Positions 8,359-15,779 of a DNA stretch of 17,647 nucleotides are shown piece after piece. The translations under genes and the position numbers were made by a program. The notes under the pieces were generated by a model that worked only from the letters and a program-made list of their open reading frames with translations, did not search any database and had not been told where the DNA came from. Numbering within the stretch: position 1 is the stretch's first letter; each line of letters opens with the position of its first letter. The stretch comes from an uncultured Pirellulaceae bacterium (lineage in GTDB: Bacteria > Planctomycetota > Planctomycetia > Pirellulales > Pirellulaceae): contig CAMYKF010000304.1 of assembly GCA_947258905.1 (NCBI GenBank), forward strand, positions 1-17,647. Direction: 5' to 3'.

Positions 8359-9237
8359 ATGGGATTGATTGACGGATTCGAAGCCATTGTTCGCGAAAAC
8401 GAGCCGCTGGCGCCTTACACGCGTTTGCGCATCGGCGGCGTCGCCGAATACTTTGCCGAGCCGACTTCCGTCGAGGAACTGGCAGCGCTGGTGCAAAGGT
8501 TTCAGCAAGCGGATCGGCCCGTCAGATTGCTCGGTGGCGGCTCGAATCTGCTGGTACGCGAGGAAGGGACACCCGGCCTGGTCGTTTATCTGGCCGCTCC
8601 CGCCTTCTGCCGGCTGGAGGTTAATGGCAACTCGGTCCTCGCCGGAGGCGGTACACGCCTGTCGCATTTTGTCTCCGTGGCCATTGGACACGGATTCACG
8701 GGCGTCGAGAATCTCGTGGGAATTCCCGGAACCGTGGGTGGCGCCTTGCACGGCAACGCTGGCAACCAGCACGCCGGCATCGGTAACTGGATTGAAAAGG
8801 CCACCGCGATCACTCGCAAGGGAGACATCGTCACCCGCGAAAAATCCGAAATGACGTTCGGCTACCGCGAAAGCAGCCTGACGGAACTCGTCATCATCGA
8901 CGCCACCTTTGCCTTTGAAATCGATGACGCGGACCAATTGACCCGCCGCATGCAGAAATTGTGGATCGTCAAAAGGGCCGGCCAGCCCGCTACGGATGAA
9001 CGGGCTGCCTATGTCTTCAAGGACCAGGGCGGCGAGTCGGCTGGCCGTCTGATCGAATTGGCGGGTCTGCGTGGCACACGTATCGGAAACGTCGAAATCG
9101 CTGCGAAGGACGCCAATTTCTTCGTCGCCGGTCCCAGCGCTACCAGTGACGATGTATTGCGTTTGATCGATCTGGTGAAAACGCGAGTTTCCGATCGTCT
9201 GGGCATCGCTCTGGAACAGACGCTGGTCGTCTGGTGA
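8359..9237 (+). CDS. murB: UDP-N-acetylenolpyruvoylglucosamine reductase MurB
   Basis: A 292-aa flavoenzyme that reduces UDP-GlcNAc-enolpyruvate to UDP-MurNAc with NADPH, the second committed step of peptidoglycan precursor synthesis. It has the FAD-domain motifs TRLRIGG (21-27), LGGGSNLLV (58-66) and GIPGTVGGALHGNAG (121-135), then FGYRESS and the C-terminal domain AGRLIELAGLRGTRIG. E286 in ALEQTL fits the second catalytic acid. The length suits the short (type II) MurB group. Odd point: the family motif carrying the catalytic serine (GSVF/GSFF) reads AYVF here, with Tyr at residue 218. Since the rest of the domain is intact, the protein is probably functional or uses a variant proton donor. 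It is followed by the ftsQ-like gene, the order seen in dcw clusters. The ATG is preceded by AGGTAACAGG. Confidence 0.95.
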   Translation: MGLIDGFEAIVRENEPLAPYTRLRIGGVAEYFAEPTSVEELAALVQRFQQADRPVRLLGGGSNLLVREEGTPGLVVYLAAPAFCRLEVNGNSVLAGGGTRLSHFVSVAIGHGFTGVENLVGIPGTVGGALHGNAGNQHAGIGNWIEKATAITRKGDIVTREKSEMTFGYRESSLTELVIIDATFAFEIDDADQLTRRMQKLWIVKRAGQPATDERAAYVFKDQGGESAGRLIELAGLRGTRIGNVEIAAKDANFFVAGPSATSDDVLRLIDLVKTRVSDRLGIALEQTLVVW

Positions 9238-9255
9238 TTGACGGATTCTTTTGCC

Positions 9256-9270
9256 CAGTCGTTGCGACTG
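9256..9270. repeat. small inverted repeat after murB
   Basis: CAGTCG and CGACTG form a perfect 6-bp stem around a TTG loop, 19 bases past the murB stop. No T-tract follows on the plus strand, so intrinsic termination is unlikely. It could be a weak 3' hairpin. Confidence 0.25.
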
Positions 9271-9402
9271 CAACCCGGTACCCCCCGACGATAGTTGTGA
9301 TTGCGCCGCCTGCGCGGGGCAACGTACCCCGGACCAATTCCTGCCCGCCGTTCGTTTCGATAAGTACACAGTCAGAAACGTGGGCAAGAGCAAGGGTCCG
9401 CC

Positions 9403-10302
9403 ATGGCCAACAAACATAACGGAAACTGGCTTGATCACCTCGCCAGGCTATCGTTGATCAAACTGCTGGTTAATCCCGTAACCATGATGCTGGTGGTGAC
9501 GATCGTCGCCATCGTGCTCTGGAATCGGTATCACGAACGACTGCAGGTACCGGCGAACCGGACCATCACCCGGAATATGTTGCACCTGAACGAATCGCCG
9601 GCGTGGATCAAGTCAGATATTTCCGAAGCGGCGATTCGCGACAGCCGGCTGGATGAAGTCCAGCTGGATCGTCCCGACGCGATCGAACGCGTGGCCGCTT
9701 CTTTGGCCGTGCAGCCATGGGTCAAAGCCGTGCACCGGATCACCAAATCGGCCAGCGGCATCCACGCTGAATTGCAGTATCGCCGCCCCGTCGCCATTGT
9801 GGAAATTGGCGAAGACCATCTGGTCCCGGTTGACGATGAAGCCGTTGTGCTGGACGGACAGGAATTCTCTGAAAAAGAGGTGTCAAGGTACTGGCGCGTT
9901 TCCATGCCGCGTCCGCTGACGAACGGGCTGGCGACCGGAAGGTTGTGGGATGACCTGCGTGTCTCGGACGCTGTACTGATCGCCACTGCCTGGCAGGATA
10001 TCCCGGACAAACTGGGACTGTTTCGGATCGTCAACCGCAGCTATCCTACGCGGGATCGCCTGCGCTTGCGGGACTACGAACTGTGGACTCGTAGCGGCAC
10101 GATCGTTGTCTGGGGCAATCCACCTGGCTACGAAATCGCAGGTGAGGCTTCAGCCCCGCAGAAGATTGAGGCGATTCGGAAGTTCATCCAGACCCAGGGA
10201 CCACTGGAAGCCATCACCACACGTTATCTGGACGTGCGTCAGGGGGTCGTGACTACAAGCACCTCGGCAGCAGCCCGGGAACCAGTCGACTTCATTCGCT
10301 AG
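9403..10302 (+). CDS. ftsQ: FtsQ/DivIB-like bitopic cell division protein
   Basis: A 299-aa protein with a short cytoplasmic N-terminus, one transmembrane helix (about 22-40) and a large outer domain, the topology of FtsQ/DivIB. A POTRA-like unit (about 66-136) has the family pattern: SDISEAAIRDS, then QPWVKAVHRI and ELQYRRPVAIVEI, leading into a VDDEAVVLDG strand that parallels the VD..G.vL of FtsQ beta domains. The end, with IEAIRKFIQTQG and RYLDVRQG, also matches the FtsQ LDLR-type strand. FtsQ links the septal machinery to peptidoglycan synthesis. The call rests on topology, motif order and the position directly after murB, as in dcw clusters; overall sequence is divergent. No ftsA or ftsZ follows: the next gene is csrA on the other strand, 23 bp away. 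The ATG has AAGGG upstream. An unrelated bitopic envelope protein is the alternative. Confidence 0.65.
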   Translation: MANKHNGNWLDHLARLSLIKLLVNPVTMMLVVTIVAIVLWNRYHERLQVPANRTITRNMLHLNESPAWIKSDISEAAIRDSRLDEVQLDRPDAIERVAASLAVQPWVKAVHRITKSASGIHAELQYRRPVAIVEIGEDHLVPVDDEAVVLDGQEFSEKEVSRYWRVSMPRPLTNGLATGRLWDDLRVSDAVLIATAWQDIPDKLGLFRIVNRSYPTRDRLRLRDYELWTRSGTIVVWGNPPGYEIAGEASAPQKIEAIRKFIQTQGPLEAITTRYLDVRQGVVTTSTSAAAREPVDFIR

Positions 10303-10325
10303 ATGTGCGAACTGAATCGGCGAAC

Positions 10326-10535
10326 TCAGGTGGTCGTTTCCCGACCCAATTCGCCTTTGCCGCCGCGTTCCTGCTCCTTGTCCATACTCGCTTTGAGTTC
10401 TTCGCGAATGACGGGCAATTCGGCGGGTGCTTCAATACCAATACGGACGCCACCACCCGTAATGCGTACAACCGTTACGGCGATCTGATCTCCGATGAGA
10501 ATCCGCTCTCCAACTTTGCGGCTCAGGACCAACAT
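10326..10535 (-). CDS. csrA: carbon storage regulator CsrA
   Basis: A 69-aa RNA-binding post-transcriptional regulator that dimerises and binds GGA motifs in hairpin loops of mRNA leaders, usually blocking translation. The core is canonical: MLVLSRKVGERILIG at the N-terminus, V30-RIGIEAP, and the RNA-contact residues L4, R6 and R44 (in PVIREEL) are present. The C-terminal tail is short, charged and Gly/Glu-rich. A good Shine-Dalgarno (AAAGGAA) precedes the ATG and itself contains GGA. Its stop is 23 bp from the convergent ftsQ-like gene, with no hairpin terminator between them. There are no flagellar or fliW genes in the window. Confidence 0.96.
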   Translation of the reverse strand: MLVLSRKVGERILIGDQIAVTVVRITGGGVRIGIEAPAELPVIREELKASMDKEQERGGKGELGRETTT

Positions 10536-10660
10536 GACACTATTCCTTTAATTCGCGCTCGTCCACTGATATCGAGACAATGCTGCTCGCTGTTTTGGAT
10601 CTTCCCGTCGGTTTTTTTACCTTCTTTTCTCCGCCGTAGCCTAAAGGGTGGCGTCACCCC
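10536..10660 (-). promoter_or_regulatory. csrA leader with several GGA motifs
   Basis: The 5' region of csrA (read on the minus strand) contains GGA at 10632-10630, 10605-10603, 10564-10562 and within the ribosome binding site at 10546-10544. CsrA is known in other bacteria to repress its own mRNA through such sites, so autoregulation is possible. A 5-bp hairpin (GGGTG/CACCC, 10646-10659) followed by TTTAG on the minus strand could be a weak terminator for the upstream cyclophilin gene. The rest of the gap up to 10823 shows nothing clear. Transcription start is unknown. Confidence 0.3.
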
Positions 10661-10823
10661 CTGCAACTGTAAGCCAATCCTGTCAAGGTGGATTTGCCCA
10701 AAAAAAGGACCGAGGAAACTGCCCTGGCCCGTTATTTCACCCAAATTACCGCCTGCATGGTCAGCACTTGTGCACCGTGCCAGCGAAATCCGCCGTTGTC
10801 AGCATGATTGTGATTGGAGGAAG

Positions 10824-11336
10824 TCAGCCTTCTACGCGGATGCTGATCACCTGAACCGGTTCATTGGGCCGGTCGTTGGAGCACGGCGTTTTTTCGATCT
10901 TTGCCACCACATCCAAGCCGTCGGTGATCTTGCCAAAGACCGGGTGTTTGGACGGTCCGTCGGTAAACCAGTCCAGATAGTCATTATGGACGGTGTTGAT
11001 GAAAAACTGCGATCCGCCACTATTGGGCTGGCCAGTGTTGGCCATCGACAGCGTACCGGGCTCGTTGGATATTTTGGCATCGTCGGGATGTTCGTCCGGA
11101 ATGGTGCCGTGCGGCGGTCCGCCCGTCCCTGCCTGGTTGCTGTTGGGATCCTTGCTGTGCGGGCAGCCAAACTGAATCATGAAATTCGGGATGACACGGT
11201 GGAAATGCAGACCATCGTAGAACCCGTCATTGACGAGGGTGAGAAAGTTTCCGGCAGTCACTGGCATTTTGTCTTCAAAAATCTCGGCCTTGAACTCGCC
11301 GAGGCTGGTATCAAAAACCACAACAGGATTGGACAC
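10824..11336 (-). CDS. cyclophilin-type peptidyl-prolyl cis-trans isomerase
   Basis: A 170-aa single-domain cyclophilin that speeds cis-trans isomerisation of Xaa-Pro bonds. Active-site features are present: FHRVIPNFMIQFG (45-57, catalytic R47, then F52, M53, Q55), NSGGSQFFI (105-113) and HPVFGKI (131-137). There is no signal peptide, so it should act in the cytoplasm. The start is GTG at 11336, with AGGAG 9 bases upstream. The length is typical of bacterial cytosolic cyclophilins. It is read in the same direction as the fxsA-GNAT pair, 129 bp downstream of the acetyltransferase, so it may have its own promoter. Confidence 0.95.
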   Translation of the reverse strand: MSNPVVVFDTSLGEFKAEIFEDKMPVTAGNFLTLVNDGFYDGLHFHRVIPNFMIQFGCPHSKDPNSNQAGTGGPPHGTIPDEHPDDAKISNEPGTLSMANTGQPNSGGSQFFINTVHNDYLDWFTDGPSKHPVFGKITDGLDVVAKIEKTPCSNDRPNEPVQVISIRVEG

Positions 11337-11465
11337 GGGTTACTACTCCTGGAAATAACAGGCGACCGGCGGGGTCGCCGAATCTTGGAAATTGCCGGAC
11401 GAGCGCGGGTGGCACGTCTGACCACAGCTTAACAGATAATCACACGTCCTGATATCGGCCAGCCT

Positions 11466-12032
11466 TTAACCCGGGACGCCGATAATCTCGATCGACTTGT
11501 ACACCGTGCGAATGTTGCGAAAGCCGAACCGTTGGTAGAGACGAATGGCATCATCATTTTGCGCGGTGACTTCCAGAGAGGCGGTGTCCATGCCAATGTT
11601 GCGAAAGCCCTGCAGGGCACGGATCAACAAGCCGCGAGCCAGTCCGTGTCCGCGATGATCGGGAACGATGCCCAGATTTTGAATCGAGCCGATCAACCCC
11701 TGATCGTTGATGCCCTGTACCGTCCCGCAATTGGTCGTCTTGCCGGAACTGGCTTGGCGTGAAACCACAAGCCATGTCGCTTCGGGCACAAACCCGGTGC
11801 GCGATGCGATCTCGCGCATCAGACCTTCGCAGCCCTCACGTTGTCCCAGACAGGGAAATACATTGGCATCCAGTTCGTATTTGAAGCTGTTGAACTTGGC
11901 GTCCGCATGACGCGGGATCAAATCGGGACGCCACGAAAGATACTGGTATTGGTCTGCGATCTCCGGCTCGTCGGGCAGTTCGCGTCGCAAATCGAAATGC
12001 ATGCGATACCGTTTGAAGTATGTGACACTCAC
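11466..12032 (-). CDS. GNAT-family N-acetyltransferase
   Basis: A 188-aa acetyl-CoA-dependent acetyltransferase, substrate unknown. The C-terminal half carries the GNAT fold signature: strand IGSIQNLGIVP, the acetyl-CoA pyrophosphate loop DHRGHGLARGLL (125-136, the Q/RxxGxG/A type), LEVTAQNDDAIRLYQRFGF (153-171) and a final strand. The N-terminal 100 residues (rich in aromatic and acidic residues) fit no family I can name and may define the substrate. It starts with GTG in a GTGA overlap with the stop of fxsA, which points to translational coupling. RimI-like protein acetylation and small-molecule acetylation are both possible. Confidence 0.88.
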   Translation of the reverse strand: MSVTYFKRYRMHFDLRRELPDEPEIADQYQYLSWRPDLIPRHADAKFNSFKYELDANVFPCLGQREGCEGLMREIASRTGFVPEATWLVVSRQASSGKTTNCGTVQGINDQGLIGSIQNLGIVPDHRGHGLARGLLIRALQGFRNIGMDTASLEVTAQNDDAIRLYQRFGFRNIRTVYKSIEIIGVPG

Positions 12033-12562
12033 GGAGAAAAACCTGATTGCGACGGAGACTGTCGGGATATCAGATCATCATGACTGATCACGGGCGGCTT
12101 GTCGCCCGTTTCCGGCTGCAGCGGTTCCTTTCTACCTGTAACTTCCGCGTCAACCACATCCCCCTGCTGCGTGGTCCACATGGTCGCGTGGGCCGTGTGA
12201 ATGTCGACCTTTTTGCGCAACCAGGCAACAAACCGTTTGCGATACCAGCGACGACAGGGCTTGATCAGCAACGAGAATCCCAGCAGGTCCGTAATCAGGC
12301 CCGGCGTGATCAACAGGCCGCCGGCCAGCAGGACCAGAGCGCCTTCCACAAAGACGTCGGCAGGCAGGCGATTTTCATCGATTGAATTGCGAATGTTCTG
12401 CAGTACGGCGACGCCCTGGCGGCGTACATACCACGCCCCCACCACGCCGGATACCAGAATCCACAGAACCGTAATGGCCCAGTGAATCCTCAATAGCATG
12501 AGGATCACGACGAGGTCTGCCAGGGGCAGCAGAATGAATATGAGCAGCAATCGGGCAAACAT
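12029..12562 (-). CDS. fxsA: FxsA family membrane protein
   Basis: A 177-aa inner-membrane protein of the FxsA family. In E. coli, overproduced FxsA relieves F-plasmid exclusion of phage T7; its normal role is unknown. I used the ATG at 12562, preceded by AGAGAAG, because it starts directly in the first hydrophobic helix (MFARLLLIFILLPLADL). An upstream in-frame TTG at 12610 would add a hydrophilic leader. Hydrophobic segments lie at about residues 2-24, 28-46 and 72-97. The third contains the family hallmark GGLLITPGLITDLLG, followed by RRWYRKRF. The cytoplasmic tail (about 115-177) is polar and longer than in E. coli. The gene overlaps the GNAT gene by GTGA. Confidence 0.9.
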   Translation of the reverse strand: MFARLLLIFILLPLADLVVILMLLRIHWAITVLWILVSGVVGAWYVRRQGVAVLQNIRNSIDENRLPADVFVEGALVLLAGGLLITPGLITDLLGFSLLIKPCRRWYRKRFVAWLRKKVDIHTAHATMWTTQQGDVVDAEVTGRKEPLQPETGDKPPVISHDDLISRQSPSQSGFSP

Positions 12563-12640
12563 AACTTCTCTGCAAAGCGTCCCACGGGCGGGCCGACCTG
12601 TGGTCGGCAATTGTTCCGTTATTCGCCATCATCGGCATTC

Positions 12641-12663
12641 CCTTGCCTTCATTTTAGGCAGGG
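12641..12663. repeat. hairpin between the SecA-like gene and fxsA
   Basis: An 8-bp stem (CCTTGCCT/AGGCAGGG, one G-T pair) encloses a 7-base loop. It lies 36 bases past the SecA-like stop, on the 3' side of that gene and 5' of fxsA. No T-tract follows on the minus strand, so it is at best a weak or factor-dependent terminator or a processing site. Confidence 0.3.
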
Positions 12664-12698
12664 CTGGGCGAATCCGGAACTGACACGTTCCCCGGACA

Positions 12699-14624
12699 TC
12701 AGGAAATCGTGTCGACGTAGGGGTCCTGGCCCAGTTCCCGCTGGGCGGTTTGACGATTTCGCTCGTGAATCAGCAGCATTTTGCGGCCGCGGAAGTGTTT
12801 GGCTTCCACCTTGGCCTGTGCCTGCCGAAACACTCGTGCCACCGTGGCTGGTTGACGCGGTTTCCGTCGCCCCGTGGCTTTCAGGCGATCCGCCATCTTC
12901 GGCCCCAGACCTGACAACAGAATGTCATCGTCCAGGGCCATGTAGAACCGATAGCTGCCGGGATCTCCCTGGCGTCCGCAACGACCGATCAATTGCCGGT
13001 CGATGCGTGCCGATTCATGCAGTTCGGAAATGATCACATGCAGCCCGCCGGCTTCCAGCGCAGCGGCTGACAGTTTGATATCGGTGCCACGTCCGGCCAT
13101 GTTGGTCGCCACCGTGACACGACCGGCCTGGCCCGCCTGGGCAACAATCTCTGCCTCGCGCGACAGATGCCGGGCGTTCAGAACCTGATGATCGATACCC
13201 GCCTGATGCAACATCTCCGAAAGCAGTTCCGATTTGTCAATTGAACGGGTACCGACCAGTACCGGCCGGTTCTGGCGGTGCAATTCGATGACCTCCTCGA
13301 CAATCGCTTGCCACCGGGCTTCCGAAGTCCCAAACACCTGATCGTCCAGTTGTTTGCGTTGCGGCGGTTTGTTCGTGGGAATTTTCACCACGGTTGTTTC
13401 ATAGATTGAATACAGTTCCCGGGCGCTGCTGGCGACCGTTCCCGTCATGCCGCACAACGACTGGTACTTGAGAAACAGATCCTGCACGGTGACGCGAGCC
13501 GCTTCGGCCGTTTCTGCCGTTACGTCGAGTCCTTCGCGGGCCTCGATCGCCTGGTGCAGTCCAGCTCGCCACTTGCGGCCTTCGGCCATGCGGCCCGTGA
13601 ACTCATCGACAATCACAACTTCACCGTCGCGAATCACGTAATGCCGATCGCGTGTGAATTTTTCCTCGACCAGCAGAGCCAGTTCAATCTGGTCATAGAT
13701 ATCGACCAGAGGCGTCTGACCAAGTGAGGCAGGCGTGGACATTTTTCGTACGGCGGTGCGTCCAGCCCCCGTCAGGTTGACGGCGCGGGTCTCCTTGTCA
13801 AATTCAAAATGCTTGTCGGGAACCAGCGACTCAATGGCCGAGGCCGACCACTGGTACAAGGCGCGGCGGGCTTCCAGATCGTCAGGCAGCGAACTGATGA
13901 TCAGCGGCGTGCGGGCTTCGTCGATCAGGATACTGTCGGCCTCGTCCACCAGCATGAAATTCAGATCACGCTGAACCGGCAACATGGCGGCATCAGCCGA
14001 ATCGCTGGAAAAGGCTGCCTGCGCCATGGCGGCTTCCTGGTTGCGACGCAGCAACAGCCGGTCACGCAGAAAATCAAATCCTGTCTCCTTGGCCGTTGAG
14101 TACGTGATGTCCGCTGCATAGGCCCGCTGGCGATCCGCGCGTTCGGTCGACTGTTCCACCACACCAACGGACAATCCCAGCAACTCGAACAAGGGTCCCA
14201 TCAATTTCGCGTCACGTGCGGCCAGGTAATCATTGGCCGTGGCCAGATGAGCCCCTTTGCCCGACAAGGCAGCCAGATACAAGGGCAGGGTAGCCGCCAA
14301 CGTTTTGCCTTCGCCCGTTTGCATTACGACAATGGACCCGTGTGTCATGGCGATACCGCCGATCAGTTGCACGGGATAATGTTGCATGCCCAGGCAGCGG
14401 CGAGCTGCTTCGCGTACCAACGCAAAACCGCGTACGAGAATTTCCTCAATCGGCTCGCCGCTCAATACCTCGTAGCGCAGTGCCAGACTTTCCTTGCGCA
14501 GTTGGTTGGCATCGAGTTCGCGAAATTGATCCTCAAGCCGGATCACTTTCTGCGCGGCGGACTTCCACGCCGGCTTGACCGGCTGTTTGCCTGACAGCGG
14601 CGTTAGTCCGGGAATCAACAGCAA
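12699..14624 (-). CDS. short SecA-family preprotein translocase ATPase
   Basis: A 641-aa SecA-like ATPase. SecA drives unfolded preproteins through SecYEG. The motor core is complete: Walker A MQTGEGKT (101-108), TANDYLAARDA (129-139), ITYSTAKETGFDFLRD (173-188), Walker B VDEADSILIDEARTP (226-240), EFTGR (341-345), LCGMTGTV (390-397), NMAGRGTDIKL (508-518) and the arginine-finger region IGRCGRQGDPGS (546-557). Canonical SecA is about 830-900 aa. This protein stops some 85 residues after that motif, just past AQAKVEAKHF and RKMLL, so most of the helical scaffold, wing domain, two-helix finger, C-terminal linker and zinc-binding tail are missing. No continuation is visible in the 136 bp downstream. 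The STAKE motif replaces the usual GTN-E, which suggests a separate subfamily. The start appears to be TTG (14624), with only a weak Shine-Dalgarno; no in-frame ATG is nearby. It is 63 bp from a lipoprotein gene. Confidence 0.88.
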   Translation of the reverse strand: MLLIPGLTPLSGKQPVKPAWKSAAQKVIRLEDQFRELDANQLRKESLALRYEVLSGEPIEEILVRGFALVREAARRCLGMQHYPVQLIGGIAMTHGSIVVMQTGEGKTLAATLPLYLAALSGKGAHLATANDYLAARDAKLMGPLFELLGLSVGVVEQSTERADRQRAYAADITYSTAKETGFDFLRDRLLLRRNQEAAMAQAAFSSDSADAAMLPVQRDLNFMLVDEADSILIDEARTPLIISSLPDDLEARRALYQWSASAIESLVPDKHFEFDKETRAVNLTGAGRTAVRKMSTPASLGQTPLVDIYDQIELALLVEEKFTRDRHYVIRDGEVVIVDEFTGRMAEGRKWRAGLHQAIEAREGLDVTAETAEAARVTVQDLFLKYQSLCGMTGTVASSARELYSIYETTVVKIPTNKPPQRKQLDDQVFGTSEARWQAIVEEVIELHRQNRPVLVGTRSIDKSELLSEMLHQAGIDHQVLNARHLSREAEIVAQAGQAGRVTVATNMAGRGTDIKLSAAALEAGGLHVIISELHESARIDRQLIGRCGRQGDPGSYRFYMALDDDILLSGLGPKMADRLKATGRRKPRQPATVARVFRQAQAKVEAKHFRGRKMLLIHERNRQTAQRELGQDPYVDTIS

Positions 14625-14687
14625 GGAATTGACCTGGTTGTTTTGTGCAACAAAAAAGGAACGGATGCTGCCACGAATCTTCGCTGG

Positions 14688-15482
14688 TTAACGAGGAACA
14701 GGTGTTGCAGTGCGCTGTCGCCAACCCTGAGCGACGTTGGCAGGGTAGTTACCCGGATACCCGTACGCTCCATTGTTCGGATAAGCGTTGTTGGGATACG
14801 AATAGGAGCCAGGTCGAGGCGTTCCATATGCCTGTGGCGAAGTTGAACCGGTTGCCACGTTGCTGGTGTTAGCCAACACCGGTTGCGTGCTGTATTGCCG
14901 GGGGACCGGCGTCCCGTTTGGCCGCACCACATATTCCCATGCGGTTCTCGGTGTGTTCGACGGCGGTGCATTTCCAGCTACCTGAGTGGCGTCGGTCAAC
15001 GGCATGCCGCCTGTAACCGAAGTGCTGGTGCTTGTGTTTTGTGGCGTTGTCGTGGTACGGGCCACCTGGTTTCCCGGAGTGGAACTGATCGTCGAGGTGC
15101 TGGTGGCAACCTGAAGGTTGTTTGCGGGAATCATATTCGGTGCAGTATTCTGCACGTTCTGACTTGTCGGGTTGTAGTTCGCCAGACTGCCAGCGGGGAC
15201 TGCGGCAACGTTGCCGGCAGGTCGCCAGCCCTGACCCGGCAGGCCCGTGGGTTGAGTGGTTATAGCGGGTGCTTGCGTCGCGGCGGGCGCCCCTTGTCCG
15301 TAATACGGAGCTGGAAGATTGGCCACAGCCGTGTTGGGGATCTGCACCGATCCAGTCGCTGGCGGGGCAATGCGAGTACCTGCGACGAAGGGATATCCAC
15401 CGCCTCCGGTGCCACAGCAATTACAGCCCGCGAAGCTTGCGGCCAACGCAATGACGGCCAGCAGCTGGTAGCGCTTTGACAT
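14688..15482 (-). CDS. Thr/Pro/Asn-rich low-complexity lipoprotein
   Basis: A 264-aa predicted lipoprotein with no domain I recognise. The ATG at 15482 has AAAGGAA upstream; an in-frame TTG at 15500 is less likely. The signal sequence ends in the lipobox SFAGC, with C20 as the lipidated residue, followed unusually by NCCG and a Gly run, so three cysteines lie within four residues. The mature chain is almost free of charge and rich in Thr, Ser, Pro, Asn, Gln and Ala (for example the T/S tract at about 127-156). It ends with a Tyr-Pro-Asn-Gly repeat-like stretch (about 226-249). QGWRP at 84-88 and QGWRQ at 252-256 are a small internal echo. It is probably an extended, disordered envelope or surface protein. 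Its 3' end is 63 bp from the SecA-like gene on the same strand, so they may be co-transcribed. Confidence 0.75.
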   Translation of the reverse strand: MSKRYQLLAVIALAASFAGCNCCGTGGGGYPFVAGTRIAPPATGSVQIPNTAVANLPAPYYGQGAPAATQAPAITTQPTGLPGQGWRPAGNVAAVPAGSLANYNPTSQNVQNTAPNMIPANNLQVATSTSTISSTPGNQVARTTTTPQNTSTSTSVTGGMPLTDATQVAGNAPPSNTPRTAWEYVVRPNGTPVPRQYSTQPVLANTSNVATGSTSPQAYGTPRPGSYSYPNNAYPNNGAYGYPGNYPANVAQGWRQRTATPVPR

Positions 15483-15681
15483 AGACTCGATTCCTTTCAA
15501 GGCTGTATGGCAGCCGGCTCACGCCAGGCACAAGGCACAAGCTAAAAGCAAAAAGTTTCCTGCAAAATCGTGCGTACCATAGCGGCTTGCCAGGCCGTTT
15601 CAATACGAATTCTTACAAAAATGGATGCTGGGCCCGCCGCGGGGCGGAGGCAGCGGGAAAAGTGCTGGCACCACTGCGCGC

Positions 15682-15708
15682 AAAAAAAGACAGCCCTTGC
15701 GGGCTGCC
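15682..15708 (-). terminator. rho-independent terminator for the Gly/His-rich secreted protein gene
   Basis: Read on the minus strand, GGCAGCCC-GCAA-GGGCTGTC forms an 8-bp stem with one G-U pair and a GCAA (GNRA) tetraloop, followed at once by seven U. It begins 72 bases past the stop of the gene ending at 15780 and lies upstream of the lipoprotein gene, so it should isolate the two units. The rest of the 15483-15779 gap shows no gene. Confidence 0.85.
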
Positions 15709-15779
15709 TATGCATATCCTGGTTGCCCCCAACAAGATATGCAGTCTCGAGGATGGCAAGCTGGTTTGCAGCTGGTTGT

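Noticed and set aside
8367..9248. 13-bp direct repeat (GATTGACGGATTC) at 8367-8379 and 9236-9248, bracketing murB almost exactly
   Set aside because: Roughly two 13-bp repeats are expected by chance in a window of this size, and there are no other signs of insertion around murB.
8047..9438. 463-codon open frame on the minus strand opposite murB
   Set aside because: It lies antisense to a clear MurB gene, its translation has no recognisable domain, and long antisense frames are expected in GC-rich coding DNA.
10523..10744. 73-codon minus-strand frame between csrA and the cyclophilin gene
   Set aside because: It overlaps the csrA start, has no recognisable motif and no good ribosome binding site.
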